Source: Conexibacter arvalis
GTDB taxonomy: Bacteria; Actinomycetota; Thermoleophilia; Solirubrobacterales; Solirubrobacteraceae
NCBI RefSeq assembly: GCF_014199525.1
Contig: NZ_JACHNU010000001.1
Location: 186,001-250,000 of the forward strand
Direction: 5' to 3'
Length of the DNA stretch: 64,000 nucleotides
The notes under the pieces were generated by a model that worked only from the letters and a program-made list of their open reading frames with translations, ran no database searches and was not told the DNA's origin. Shown here piece after piece: positions 8,497 to 16,637 of the stretch; within the stretch, counting starts at the first letter, position 1; each line of letters begins with the position of its first letter. Made by a program: the position numbers and the translations under genes.

Positions 8497-9314
8497 GCGC
8501 TCATCCCGACCGCGAGGCCGCCGCTGACCGCGAGCACCTGGCCGGTGACGTAGTCGCTCGCCGGCGAGCACAGGAACGCGATCGGCGCCGCCGCCTCCGC
8601 GACGGTGCCGGCGCGGCCCAGCGGGATCGCCCGGTCGAGGTCGGCGCGCGCCCGCGCGGGGACGCCGACCCGCACGACCCGCTCGCCGATCGTCACCGTC
8701 GACTCCTCGCCCCACGTCTGCGTCAGCCGCGTGTCGATCAGGCCGAACGCGACGGCGTTGACGTTGACCTTCAGCGGGCCCCATTCGCGCGCGAGCGTCT
8801 TCGTCAGCCCGACGACCCCGGCCTTCCCGGTCGCGTAGCCGGCCTGGCCGGCGCCGCCCCACGCGGCCACCGAGGAGACGTTGACGACCTTGCGGAAGAC
8901 CTCGCGCCCCTCCTCGCGCTCGCGCTTGGCCGGCTCGCGCAGGTGCGGCGCCGCGGCGCGCAGCACGCGGAACGGCGCGACCGCGTGGATCTCGAGCATC
9001 GACCGGAAGGTGTCGTCATCCATCCGGTGCAGCGGCCCGTCGGCCGTGTAGCCGGCGTTGTTGACGACGATGTCGAGCCGCCCCCATGTCCCGACCGCCG
9101 CGTCGACGAGCGCCTCCGCGACCCTCTCCTCGACCAGGTTCCCGGCGAACGCGACCGTCTCGCCCGGAAGCTCCGCGGCCGTCCGCTCGACGACCTCCCG
9201 GTCGAGGTCGGCGACGACCACCCGCGCGCCGCCGGCCGCGAGCGCCTCCGCCGTCGCGCGCCCGATCCCGCGAGCCGCGCCGGTCACCACCGCCACCTTG
9301 CCCTCGTACGTCAC
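8493..9314 (-). CDS. SDR-family oxidoreductase (probable hydroxyacyl-CoA dehydrogenase)
   Basis: The 273-residue protein is a classical short-chain dehydrogenase. It has the GAARGIG dinucleotide motif near residue 12, an Asp in VVVADLDRE suggesting NAD preference, NNAGY near 88, the NVSSVAAWGG serine followed 13 residues later by YATGK, and a C-terminal SGGLAVGMSA. A stretch of about 20 residues before IPLGRAGTVAEAA is longer than in most relatives. The GTG start at 9314 follows GGGAGAG. It heads an operon with the CoA transferase and a PucR gene. It probably oxidises the product of the divergent hydratase. Confidence 0.85.
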   Translation of the reverse strand: MTYEGKVAVVTGAARGIGRATAEALAAGGARVVVADLDREVVERTAAELPGETVAFAGNLVEERVAEALVDAAVGTWGRLDIVVNNAGYTADGPLHRMDDDTFRSMLEIHAVAPFRVLRAAAPHLREPAKREREEGREVFRKVVNVSSVAAWGGAGQAGYATGKAGVVGLTKTLAREWGPLKVNVNAVAFGLIDTRLTQTWGEESTVTIGERVVRVGVPARARADLDRAIPLGRAGTVAEAAAPIAFLCSPASDYVTGQVLAVSGGLAVGMSA

Positions 9315-9420
9315 CCGCTCTCCCTTCCTCAGACCGTCGCGGCCGCGCCCGACAGCGCGGGACCGACCGCGTCCCATCGCGGGACGCGGCCAGCGTATGC
9401 CGGCCGCTCGGCGCGGCGCT

Positions 9421-9465
9421 TGTGTGGCCGTCCAGCGTCGCAGCGTCGCGCTGGACGGCCGCACA
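9421..9465. promoter_or_regulatory. 45-bp inverted repeat in a divergent promoter region
   Basis: Arms GGCCGTCCAGCG (9426-9437) and CGCTGGACGGCC (9449-9460) are perfect reverse complements. The flanks TGTG (9421-9424) and CACA (9462-9465) extend the symmetry with one mismatch pair. The 11-nt centre contains part of a short direct repeat. It sits midway in the 285-bp gap between the SDR operon and the hydratase gene. A PucR-type regulator is encoded in that operon, so this is a good operator candidate for both directions. Confidence 0.55.
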
Positions 9466-9599
9466 GGACAGGGCCGACGCGCCTCCATAGCCTCGTCGCG
9501 GGCACGCGCAGCCCGCGCGGCCCCGGGGAGGAGCTGGCGGGGCGACGCGCGTCGCCGGCACCTCCGCACGGCCAACGACAGTCACCGGAGGTAAGCATC

Positions 9600-10364
9600 T
9601 TGGACTCCCTCGTCTCCGCCGTCGAGGACGGCGTCTACCGCATCGAGCTCAACCGGCCCGACCGCCTCAACGCGATCGACAAGCCGATGCAGCGAGCGCT
9701 GATCGCCGAGCTGGTCAGAGCCGACCACGACGACGACAGCGACGTGATCGTGCTCGCCGGTCGCGGGCGCGCCTTCTGCGCCGGCGGCGACATCCGCTCG
9801 CTGACCGCGTCGGACTCGTTCAGAGACACGCGCGGGCGCGTCCATCCCGGCGCCAAGCACCTCGTCAACGCGTTCCTCGGGCTCGAGAAGCCGATCGTCG
9901 CCGAGGTCGGCGGGGCCGCGGTCGGGCTCGGGGCGACGATCGCGCTGATGTGCGACGTCGTCGTGATGGGCGAGAGCGCCCGCATCGGCGACCGCCACGT
10001 CAACGTCGGCGTCGTCGCCGGCGACGGCGGCGCCGTGATCTGGCCGCTGCTCGTCGGGCCGGCCCGCGCCAAGGAGCTGCTGATGACCGGCCGGCTGCTG
10101 CGCGGCCCCGAGGCGCGGGAGATCGGCCTCGTCGCCCACTGCGTCCCCGACGACGAGGTCGGCGCGAAGGTCGCCGAGCTCGCCGCCGAGCTGGCCGCCC
10201 AGCCGCGCTGGGCGATGCGCGCGACGAAGGTCTCCGTCAACCGCTACCTCGAGTGGATGTCGAACCTGACGCTCGACGCCTCGCTCGCGCTCGAGCACCT
10301 CTCGATGACCAAGGACGAGCACGCCCAGGCCGTCGAGGCGTGGCTCGCCGCCCAGGGCAGGTAG
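9600..10364 (+). CDS. enoyl-CoA hydratase/isomerase family protein
   Basis: The 254-residue product has the crotonase fold: RIELNRPDRLNAID, the oxyanion-hole motif GRAFCAGGDIRSL near residue 60, then EVGGAAVGLGATIALMCDVV near residue 105. The usual catalytic glutamate after the second oxyanion strand (PEI/PEV) is not evident. The sequence there is IGDRHVNVGVVAGDGG, so it may act as an isomerase or use another residue. The TTG start at 9600 is chosen because CCGGAGGT lies about 6 bases upstream and homology begins there. It diverges from the SDR/CoA-transferase/PucR operon and converges on an ABC permease gene. Confidence 0.82.
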   Translation: MDSLVSAVEDGVYRIELNRPDRLNAIDKPMQRALIAELVRADHDDDSDVIVLAGRGRAFCAGGDIRSLTASDSFRDTRGRVHPGAKHLVNAFLGLEKPIVAEVGGAAVGLGATIALMCDVVVMGESARIGDRHVNVGVVAGDGGAVIWPLLVGPARAKELLMTGRLLRGPEAREIGLVAHCVPDDEVGAKVAELAAELAAQPRWAMRATKVSVNRYLEWMSNLTLDASLALEHLSMTKDEHAQAVEAWLAAQGR

Positions 10365-10374
10365 CGGCGGACGG

Positions 10375-10402
10375 CGGCGGCGGGGCGGGCGCCCCGCCGC
10401 CG
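10375..10402. terminator. GC-rich hairpin between convergent genes
   Basis: A 12-bp stem (CGGCGGCGGGGC with GCCCCGCCGCCG) with a 4-nt loop lies in the 44-bp gap between the convergent hydratase and ABC permease genes. No clear T-run follows on either strand, so it is either a bidirectional non-canonical terminator or Rho-assisted. Confidence 0.5.
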
Positions 10403-10408
10403 GCGGCG

Positions 10409-11410
10409 TCAGCCGGAGCGGCGCTGGGCGAGCATCGTCGAGGCCGCGACCGCGACGACGACGGCGGCGCCGGTGAAGACCGGGTCGACCCAGTCGGCCG
10501 CGCCCGCGAGCGTCAGGCCGTTGATGCTGACCGCGACGAAGAAGACGCCGACGATCGTGCCCGGAACGTTGAACCGCCCCGGCTTGATCGTCGTCGCGCC
10601 GAGGAAGACGGCGGTCAGCGCCCCGACCGTCAGGCCGAGCCCGTCGCCCGGGGTGGCGGCCCCGGTGCGCGCCAGCAGCAGCACGCCGGCGACGCCGTAG
10701 AAGAGGCCGGCGAGCACGAACGAGAGCAGGATCAGCCGCCGCGTGCGGACGCCGACCAGCCGCGCGGCCTCCGCGTTGGAGCCGATCATCAGCAGCGAGC
10801 GGCCGGTGACCGTGTAGCGGATCACGAACCCGACGACGAGCACGACCACGAGGAGCAGCCAGACCGGGCGCGGCACGCCGAGCCAGGTGAGCGAGCCGAA
10901 GTCGGTCAGCGCCGCGGGCATCCCGATGATGCTGCGGCTGCCGCTGTAGAGCAGCACGACGCCGCCGATCAGGGTCGCCATGCCGAGCGAGATCACGATC
11001 GCCGGCGCTCTCAGGTAGGCGACGACGCTGCCGCTGATCAGCCCCACGCCGGCGCAGGCGACGACCGCGATCGGCACCGCCGCCACCAGCGGCACGCCGG
11101 TCTCGGTGACGATCGCCGCGACGATCATCGAGGAGAGCATCGCGATCGCGCCGATCGTCAGGTCGAACTGGCCGGCGACGAACGGCAGCAGCGCGCCGAG
11201 CGCGGCGATCGCGACGACCGCCTCGTTCGCGAACAGCGTCCGCAGGTTGTCGGTCGTCAGGAAGCTGTCGGAGGTCGTCGGCCACAGCGAGAAGAACGCG
11301 ATCAGCGCCAGCAGCGCCCAGACGAGCCCGAACCGCTCGACGATCGGTCCCACGGCGCGCCTGCGCGACCGCGTCCGGCTGGGTGCGTCGACGACAGCGT
11401 CGGTGCTCAT
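10409..11410 (-). CDS. sugar-type ABC transporter permease (RbsC-like)
   Basis: The 333-residue integral membrane protein has about ten hydrophobic segments and the BPD_transp_2 family pattern, including LLPFVAGQFDLTIGAIAMLSS near residue 75, SRSIIGMPAALTDFG, the EAARLVGVRTRR cytoplasmic loop near 225, and GRFNVPGTIVGVFFVAVSINGLTLAG near 285. It forms the channel of an ABC importer. The ATG at 11410 overlaps the ATPase stop by 4 bp and is the last gene of the SBP-ATPase-permease operon. The family moves sugars and also other small polar compounds; with CoA-catabolism genes on both sides the substrate could be an organic acid. Confidence 0.88.
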   Translation of the reverse strand: MSTDAVVDAPSRTRSRRRAVGPIVERFGLVWALLALIAFFSLWPTTSDSFLTTDNLRTLFANEAVVAIAALGALLPFVAGQFDLTIGAIAMLSSMIVAAIVTETGVPLVAAVPIAVVACAGVGLISGSVVAYLRAPAIVISLGMATLIGGVVLLYSGSRSIIGMPAALTDFGSLTWLGVPRPVWLLLVVVLVVGFVIRYTVTGRSLLMIGSNAEAARLVGVRTRRLILLSFVLAGLFYGVAGVLLLARTGAATPGDGLGLTVGALTAVFLGATTIKPGRFNVPGTIVGVFFVAVSINGLTLAGAADWVDPVFTGAAVVVAVAASTMLAQRRSG

Positions 11411-12981
11411 GCGTTCCTCTCTTCGGCGAGCGACTCGCCGTACACGTTGCTCAACAACCACTCGTGCGACAGCTCGCCGGCCGTCGCCTGCGCCCCGATG
11501 CGCCCGCGCTCGAGCACGACGACGCGATCGCACAGCTCCAGCAGCTCGTCGGCGTCGGCGCTGGCGACGAGCACCGCCATGCCGCGCTCGGCGGCGGCGC
11601 GGATCAGCGCGTAGATGTCGGCGCGGGCGCCGACGTCGACGCCCTGCGTCGGCTCGTCCAGCAGCAGCAGCCGCGTCCCGGCCGTCAGCCAGCGCGCGAT
11701 CACGATCTTCTGCTGGTTGCCGCCGGACAGCCGCGACAGCTCCGCCTCGGGACCGGGGCAGCGGACGCCGAAGTCGCGGATCGCGGCGGCGGTCGCGTCG
11801 TCCTCGCGGCCCCGCCGCAGCCACAGGCGGCGGTAGGCCGGCAGCTGGCTGGCGAGCAGGTTCTCGCGCACGCCGAGCTCCAGGAACGCGCCCTGGCCGG
11901 CGCGGTCCTCGGGCACGAAGCCGACGCCCGCGCCGACGGCGTCGGCGGTGTCGCCGCGGCGCAGCGCGCGGCCGCCGACGCGCACCGTGCCGCGTTCGCG
12001 CCGCTCGGCGCCGAACAGCGCCCGCAGCAGCGTCGAGCGGCCGGCGCCGACGAGCCCGGCGAGGCCGACGACCTCGCCGGCGCGCACGTCGAGGTCGCAG
12101 CCGGCGACGACCCCGCAGTCGAGGCCGCGGACCTCGAGCACGGCCGGCCGCGCGCCGTCCTCCTCCGCCGCCGCGCGACGCGCCGGCGGCGCGGCGGCGA
12201 CCTCGCGGCCGGCGACCAGCCGCGCCAGCTCGCGCGGCGTCAGCGACGCCGCAGAGCGCCGGGCGGCGACCTCGCCGTCGCGCAGCACGGTCACCTCCGA
12301 GGCGAAGGCGAGCACCTCGTCGAGCCGGTGCGAGACGTAGACGATCGACTGGCCGCGCGCCGCGTAGCCGCGCAGCGCCTCCAGCAGCCGCTCGACCTCG
12401 GCCGTCGCCAGCCGCGCGGTCGGCTCGTCGAGGATCAACGCGCCGGCATGCAGATCCTCGCGCCCCCGCAGCGCGCGGGCGACGGCGATCAGCGTCCGCG
12501 TCGACGCGCGCAGGTCGGCGACCGTGCGGCTGGCCTGCACGCCGACGTCGAGCTCGTCGAGCACGCGGTCGGCCGCGCCGTACAGCGCGGCCCAGTCGAT
12601 GCGGCCGCCGCGGCGCGGATACGGCAGCCCCGAGAAGAGGTTCTCGGCGACCGTCAGGTCCTCGAACAGACCGAGGTCCTGATGGACGAAGCCGAGGCCG
12701 GCGCCGTGTGCCCACTCTGGCGTCACCTCGGCGGCGGCGACGCGCCGGCCGTTGACCTCGACCTCGCCGGCGTCCGGACGGCAGACGCCGGCGAGGATCT
12801 TGATCAGCGTCGACTTGCCCGAACCGTTGCCGCCGACGAGCGCGTGGATCTGCCCGCGCTCGACGGCGAACGACGCGTCGTGCAGCGCGCGGGTGCCGCC
12901 GAAGGCCTTCGAGAGCCCGTCGACGCGAAGCCCGACGGTGCTCGCGCCGACCTGCTCGGCGCCCTCGGCGGACACGCTCAT
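11407..12981 (-). CDS. sugar-type ABC transporter ATP-binding protein with two NBDs
   Basis: The 524-residue protein carries two nucleotide-binding domains like RbsA/MglA. Domain 1 has Walker A GGNGSGKST (about residue 53) and Walker B GALILDEPT. Its signature region reads DLRASTRTLIAVARAL, without the usual SGG. Domain 2 has a degenerate P-loop, GLVGAGRSTLL (about 300), a good signature RLSGGNQQKIVIARWL (about 420) and Walker B LLLLDEPTQGVDVG. Such asymmetry is usual in this family. Start ATG 12981 overlaps the SBP stop by 4 bp. It energises import with the adjacent permease and binding protein. Confidence 0.9.
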   Translation of the reverse strand: MSVSAEGAEQVGASTVGLRVDGLSKAFGGTRALHDASFAVERGQIHALVGGNGSGKSTLIKILAGVCRPDAGEVEVNGRRVAAAEVTPEWAHGAGLGFVHQDLGLFEDLTVAENLFSGLPYPRRGGRIDWAALYGAADRVLDELDVGVQASRTVADLRASTRTLIAVARALRGREDLHAGALILDEPTARLATAEVERLLEALRGYAARGQSIVYVSHRLDEVLAFASEVTVLRDGEVAARRSAASLTPRELARLVAGREVAAAPPARRAAAEEDGARPAVLEVRGLDCGVVAGCDLDVRAGEVVGLAGLVGAGRSTLLRALFGAERRERGTVRVGGRALRRGDTADAVGAGVGFVPEDRAGQGAFLELGVRENLLASQLPAYRRLWLRRGREDDATAAAIRDFGVRCPGPEAELSRLSGGNQQKIVIARWLTAGTRLLLLDEPTQGVDVGARADIYALIRAAAERGMAVLVASADADELLELCDRVVVLERGRIGAQATAGELSHEWLLSNVYGESLAEERNA

Positions 12982-14219
12982 CCGCGCTCCCCCGCCCAGA
13001 TCGCGCGGTAGTTGTCGGCGTAGCCGGCGGAGCGCTCGTTGCCGTCGTAGGGGTTGGCCGGGGCCGGGTGCTCGGCGTCTATCAGCTGGAAGCCGATGCC
13101 CGCGTCGACCTGCTCCTCGCCGGCGAACAGCCGGTTGAGCCCGTCGGCCGCCGCCCAGGCGCGCCACTCGCCCGGCACGCCGACGGCGAAGTTCTGCGGG
13201 CCGCCGGACGCGATCATCTCGAGGTTGGTCGAGAAGCCCTCCCAGCCGGTCAGCATCAGGTCCTTGCCCTCAGCGTTGGCCTGCGCGACCGCGGCGCCGG
13301 CGCCGAGCGTGATCGGCCCGTCGATCGGCGAGACGACGACCTTCGCGTCCGGGTTGCGGCCGATCGCCGAGAGGACCTTCGCCTGGAGCCGGTTCTGGGC
13401 CAGGTCGGCGGCGGTGAACGGCGCCTTGCGGATCGTGCAGCCGGGGCAGCGCTCGGTCAGCTCCTTCGCGATCGCGGCGACCATCTCCCGGACCATCCCG
13501 CCGTCGTCCCAGTCGAGCAGGATCACGTCGCCCTCGCCGCCGGTCTTCACGGTCACGTAGCTGGCGAGCGAGCCGGCCAGCTCGTCGCGGACGTAGTCGA
13601 CGTACGGCGCGACGCCTCTCCCGTACCGCAGCTGCGCGTCGAACATCGCCTCGCCGCCGTTCTCGTCGCAGTCGAGCGCGCTCAGCCCGTAGACGAGGAT
13701 CCCGCGTCGCTTCGCCTCCTGCAGCGAGCCGGGCGCCCAGTCGCACGAGACCGAGCCGACGAGCACGATCGCGTCGGCCTTCGCCGAGATCGCCGAGCGG
13801 ATGTGCCGGTTGGCCTCCGCGGGGTCGAGCTTGGCGTCGGCGACCGTCGTTCTCCAGCCCAGCTCGCGACCGGCCTCGGCGAACGCGTCCGACGGCGCCT
13901 GGCAGCCCTCGGCCGCCTGCGAGCAGCTGATCACCCAGACGTTCTTGCCCCTGACGGCGGCGGGGCCGCTTCTCGGCAGGTCGCGGTCGGTGCCGGCGTA
14001 GCCGGCGTCGACGACGGCTCTGGCGGCGGCGACCGCCGCGGAGGCGTCCCCGCCGCCCCGCGCCGTCGTCGTCTCCGATCTCTCCGAGCTGCCGCAGCCG
14101 GCCGCGACCAGGCCCAGCCCCAGCGCGCCGACGCACGCGACCGCGCGCGCCCAGCCGCCATGCTTTCGGCGGGCGGCGGCGATCCGCCGCCGCGCGTTGC
14201 CGAGCGTCGTCCTCTGCAT
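12978..14219 (-). CDS. ABC transporter substrate-binding lipoprotein (periplasmic-binding type 1)
   Basis: The 413-residue protein has an unusually long basic n-region (about 25 residues with many Arg), a hydrophobic core and the lipobox LVAAGC near residue 42. The mature part has the type 1 fold of sugar-binding proteins: KNVWVISCSQAAEGC near residue 93, AISAKADAIVLVGS near 145 and DAKVVVSPIDG near 295. Several Cys residues (CSQAAEGC, SCDW, LDCDE, CPGC) are more than expected and may form disulfides. ATG 14219 follows GAGAGGAGAGAG. It is first in the operon; the upstream region holds a site resembling the 9421-9465 repeat. Confidence 0.88.
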   Translation of the reverse strand: MQRTTLGNARRRIAAARRKHGGWARAVACVGALGLGLVAAGCGSSERSETTTARGGGDASAAVAAARAVVDAGYAGTDRDLPRSGPAAVRGKNVWVISCSQAAEGCQAPSDAFAEAGRELGWRTTVADAKLDPAEANRHIRSAISAKADAIVLVGSVSCDWAPGSLQEAKRRGILVYGLSALDCDENGGEAMFDAQLRYGRGVAPYVDYVRDELAGSLASYVTVKTGGEGDVILLDWDDGGMVREMVAAIAKELTERCPGCTIRKAPFTAADLAQNRLQAKVLSAIGRNPDAKVVVSPIDGPITLGAGAAVAQANAEGKDLMLTGWEGFSTNLEMIASGGPQNFAVGVPGEWRAWAAADGLNRLFAGEEQVDAGIGFQLIDAEHPAPANPYDGNERSAGYADNYRAIWAGERG

Positions 14220-14373
14220 GCTCTCTCCTCTCCGCCGGCGGTGCGCGCCGACCCTGCGAGCCGGGCCCGCTGTCAGACGCGCGTCGCGGCTCTCCTGGAC
14301 CGTGACGTGCGCTGATTAGAGTCCGCCGCGGGCCTGCTGCCATTGGCCAGCCGCCCTGAGTTGGGCGCGCCGT

Positions 14374-14388
14374 CTGGACGCCCGCACA
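14374..14388 (+). promoter_or_regulatory. candidate regulator half-site upstream of the ABC importer operon
   Basis: CTGGACGCCCGCACA matches 14 of 15 bases of the right arm and flank at 9451-9465 (CTGGACGGCCGCACA). It lies in the gap between the importer operon start and the 3' end of the second PucR gene, about 155 bp upstream of the SBP start codon. Copies of GGGCGCGCC flank it on both sides. The shared word suggests one regulator, possibly PucR-type, acts at both places. Confidence 0.4.
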
Positions 14389-14407
14389 ATCGGCCGGGCG
14401 CGCCCGC

Positions 14408-15709
14408 TCAGGAGGGTGGCGACAGCGCCCGGTCGCCGAGCGCCTGCGCGATCTTCAACGCCAGCTCGAGCTCGAGCCGCCGCTCGTCGATCGAGCGGCC
14501 GAGCAGGTCCTCGGCCGAGCGGATCCGGTACAGGACCGTGTTCTTGTGGACGTTCAGCCGCTCAGCGGCCGAGCGGGCGTTGGCGCCGTGCGCGAAGTAG
14601 ACGGTCAGCGTCTCGCGCAGCCGCGCGGCGGCGGGGTCGTCCTCGGCGAGGCCGCCGAGCGTGCGCGCGACGAAGCGGCGCATCCGGCCGTGCTCCTCGG
14701 CGACGAGCGAGACGAGCTCGAGCTCGTCGTAGCGGAAGACCTTCGCGCCCGGGATGCCGGTGTTGGCGACATGATGGGCGTGGACGGCCTCCTGATGGCC
14801 GTTGCGGAAGCCGGGGAGGCCGCCGTCGACGGTGCCGAGCGCGACGTACTGGCGCTCGCGACAGCGGCGCCCGACGATCTCCGCCACCTCCTCCATCGGG
14901 AGCGGCCGCTCCAGCCCGATCCACGTCCAGAGCGTCGAGGAGCCGGCCGGCGCCGTCAACGCCCGGTGGGCGCCGAGGTCCCGCGCGATCGCGGTGGCGA
15001 GCGCTTCGAGCCCGGCCAACACGTCAGCGACGCTGCCGCCCTGCTCGGTGCTCCACAACACTGCCGGCACGAGCGGGCGGCGCAGCTCGAAGCCGAGCGT
15101 GCGCGACGCGGCGTCGACGTCGGCGCCGTCCCGGTCGTCGAGCACCGAGCGCACGATCTCGGCGCGGTGGGCGGAGGCGCTGTCGATCCAATGCCTGCGC
15201 TCGCGCTGGTAGTGCTCGATCACCTTGTCGACCGCGAGCTCCATGTAATCGAAGTAGCGCCGCGAGAAGTCCTCGTAGACGGCGAGCACGGTCGCCGGGT
15301 CCTCCACCCGCGCTCTGATCTCGCTCAACCAGCCGGTCAGCGACCAGCGCGGGCCGCGCATGTACGCGCGCGAGATCATCTCGGGGTCGCCGCCGCGCCG
15401 CAGGATCGTCGTCGCCATCTCGAACGCCTCCGGCGGCGGCTCGGCCGGCGCCCCGGGCCGGCCGTCGGCGAGGTGCTCCAGGTAGCAGCGGAGGTTGGCC
15501 CGCATGCTGCGGCGGCAGTCCTCGCGGATCGCCTCGTCGGCCCGCACGTCGGGCAGCGCGTCGATGCAGACGCGCAGGCCCTCCTCGGCGAGGCGATCGA
15601 GGTCGGAGAGCTTGCGCTCCGCGATCGCAGCCACGTGCGCGGAGACCTCCTCCGGCGACGGAAGCGACTCGCGCGCCTGTCCCGTTTCCACCGTGACCGT
15701 CCTCGCCAT
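14408..15709 (-). CDS. PucR-family transcriptional regulator
   Basis: The 433-residue protein has the same plan as the 5938-7233 product: a helical N-terminal domain (ISRAYMRGPRWSLTGWLSEI, then RRYFDYMELAVDKVIEHYQR), a middle CdaR-like domain and a C-terminal PucR helix-turn-helix (LRETLTVYFAHGANARSAA, then HKNTVLYRIRSAEDLLGRS). The two proteins look clearly homologous but not nearly identical. The ATG at 15709 lies 6 bp after the hydratase stop, so it is probably cotranscribed with that gene and perhaps the thiolase further up. It is the likely local regulator of this hydratase/thiolase block and perhaps of the ketone-carboxylase operon. Confidence 0.86.
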   Translation of the reverse strand: MARTVTVETGQARESLPSPEEVSAHVAAIAERKLSDLDRLAEEGLRVCIDALPDVRADEAIREDCRRSMRANLRCYLEHLADGRPGAPAEPPPEAFEMATTILRRGGDPEMISRAYMRGPRWSLTGWLSEIRARVEDPATVLAVYEDFSRRYFDYMELAVDKVIEHYQRERRHWIDSASAHRAEIVRSVLDDRDGADVDAASRTLGFELRRPLVPAVLWSTEQGGSVADVLAGLEALATAIARDLGAHRALTAPAGSSTLWTWIGLERPLPMEEVAEIVGRRCRERQYVALGTVDGGLPGFRNGHQEAVHAHHVANTGIPGAKVFRYDELELVSLVAEEHGRMRRFVARTLGGLAEDDPAAARLRETLTVYFAHGANARSAAERLNVHKNTVLYRIRSAEDLLGRSIDERRLELELALKIAQALGDRALSPPS

Positions 15710-15715
15710 CGCCGC

Positions 15716-16540
15716 CTACCGGTTCCTCCACACGGGCTCGCGCCGCTCCGCGAACGCGGCGATCCCCTCGTGGAAGTCCTCGGAGGCGAAGACGGCGTCT
15801 CCCAGCTCCATCTGGCGGCGCCAGCCCTCTGCGTCGGTCCAGTCGCCGGAGCGGCGGATGACGCCCGTCGTCGCCCGCACCGCGACCGGCCCCGAGCGGC
15901 CGATCCGCTCGGCCAGCTCGATCGCCGCGGCGAGCGCCTGCCCGTCGTCGACGACGCGGTTGACGAGCCCCAGCTCGGCGTACCGCTGCGCCGGCCACAG
16001 CTCGCCGGTCAGGCACGCCTCCATCGCGAGGTGGTACGGGATCCGACGCGGCAGCCGGAACAGCCCGCCGCCGGCGGCGAACAGCCCGCGGGCCGCCTCC
16101 GGCATGCCGAAGCGGGCGCCGCGCGCGGCGACGACGAGGTCGCACGAGAGGCAGACCTCCATGCCGCCGCCGACGGCGTAGCCCTCGACCGCTGCGATCA
16201 GCGGCTTCGCGGGCGGGACCTCCATCACGCCGAAGCCGCCGCGCGCCTCGTCGCGCGCGATCCCCTCGGCGACGATCGCGGTGAGGTCCTGGCCGGCCGA
16301 GAAGCAGCCGCCGGCGCCCGTCAGGACGGCGGCGCGCAGCGTGTCGTCGGTCTCGTAGCGGTCGAGCGCGCGCGCGAGCGCGACGGCCGTCGCGCGGTCG
16401 AACGCGTTCTTGCGGCTCGGCCGGTCGATCGTCAGCACGAGCACGTGCTCGCCCGCGCGCCGCTCGCCGATCGGCGGGCTCCCGGCGCCGCCCGAAGCGG
16501 CGGCAGCCGCTCGCGCCTCGCCGTCGTCACGTCCAACCAT
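15716..16540 (-). CDS. enoyl-CoA hydratase/isomerase family protein
   Basis: The 274-residue crotonase-family protein has LTIDRPSRKNAFDRATAVAL, GCFSAGQDL near residue 80, EGYAVGGGMEVCLSCDLVV near 120 and FGMPEAARGLFAAGGGLFRL with the catalytic-type Glu near 147. The C-terminal FHEGIAAFAERREPVW is normal for hydratases. A 20-residue Ala/Gly-rich extension precedes the fold. ATG 16540 follows GGGAGAAAG; an in-frame start 48 bp upstream is possible. It lies 97 bp after the thiolase gene and 6 bp before the PucR gene on the same strand. It probably hydrates an enoyl-CoA for the neighbouring thiolase. Confidence 0.86.
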   Translation of the reverse strand: MVGRDDGEARAAAAASGGAGSPPIGERRAGEHVLVLTIDRPSRKNAFDRATAVALARALDRYETDDTLRAAVLTGAGGCFSAGQDLTAIVAEGIARDEARGGFGVMEVPPAKPLIAAVEGYAVGGGMEVCLSCDLVVAARGARFGMPEAARGLFAAGGGLFRLPRRIPYHLAMEACLTGELWPAQRYAELGLVNRVVDDGQALAAAIELAERIGRSGPVAVRATTGVIRRSGDWTDAEGWRRQMELGDAVFASEDFHEGIAAFAERREPVWRNR

Positions 16541-16637
16541 CACACCACCACTTTCTCCCGCGACGCGGGAAGCCGGAGACGAAACCATGGATCGCGCAGC
16601 CGGTCAAGCGAGCGCGCCGAACCGTGCGCGGCACCGC

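Noticed and set aside
5986-8553. 855-codon plus-strand frame
   Set aside because: It is a shadow of the PucR and CoA-transferase genes, which show real motifs on the minus strand.
14343-14407. GGGCGCGCC copies on both sides of the half-site as a terminator
   Set aside because: The copies are not arranged as a clear stem with a T-run, and self-complementary G+C words are frequent here.
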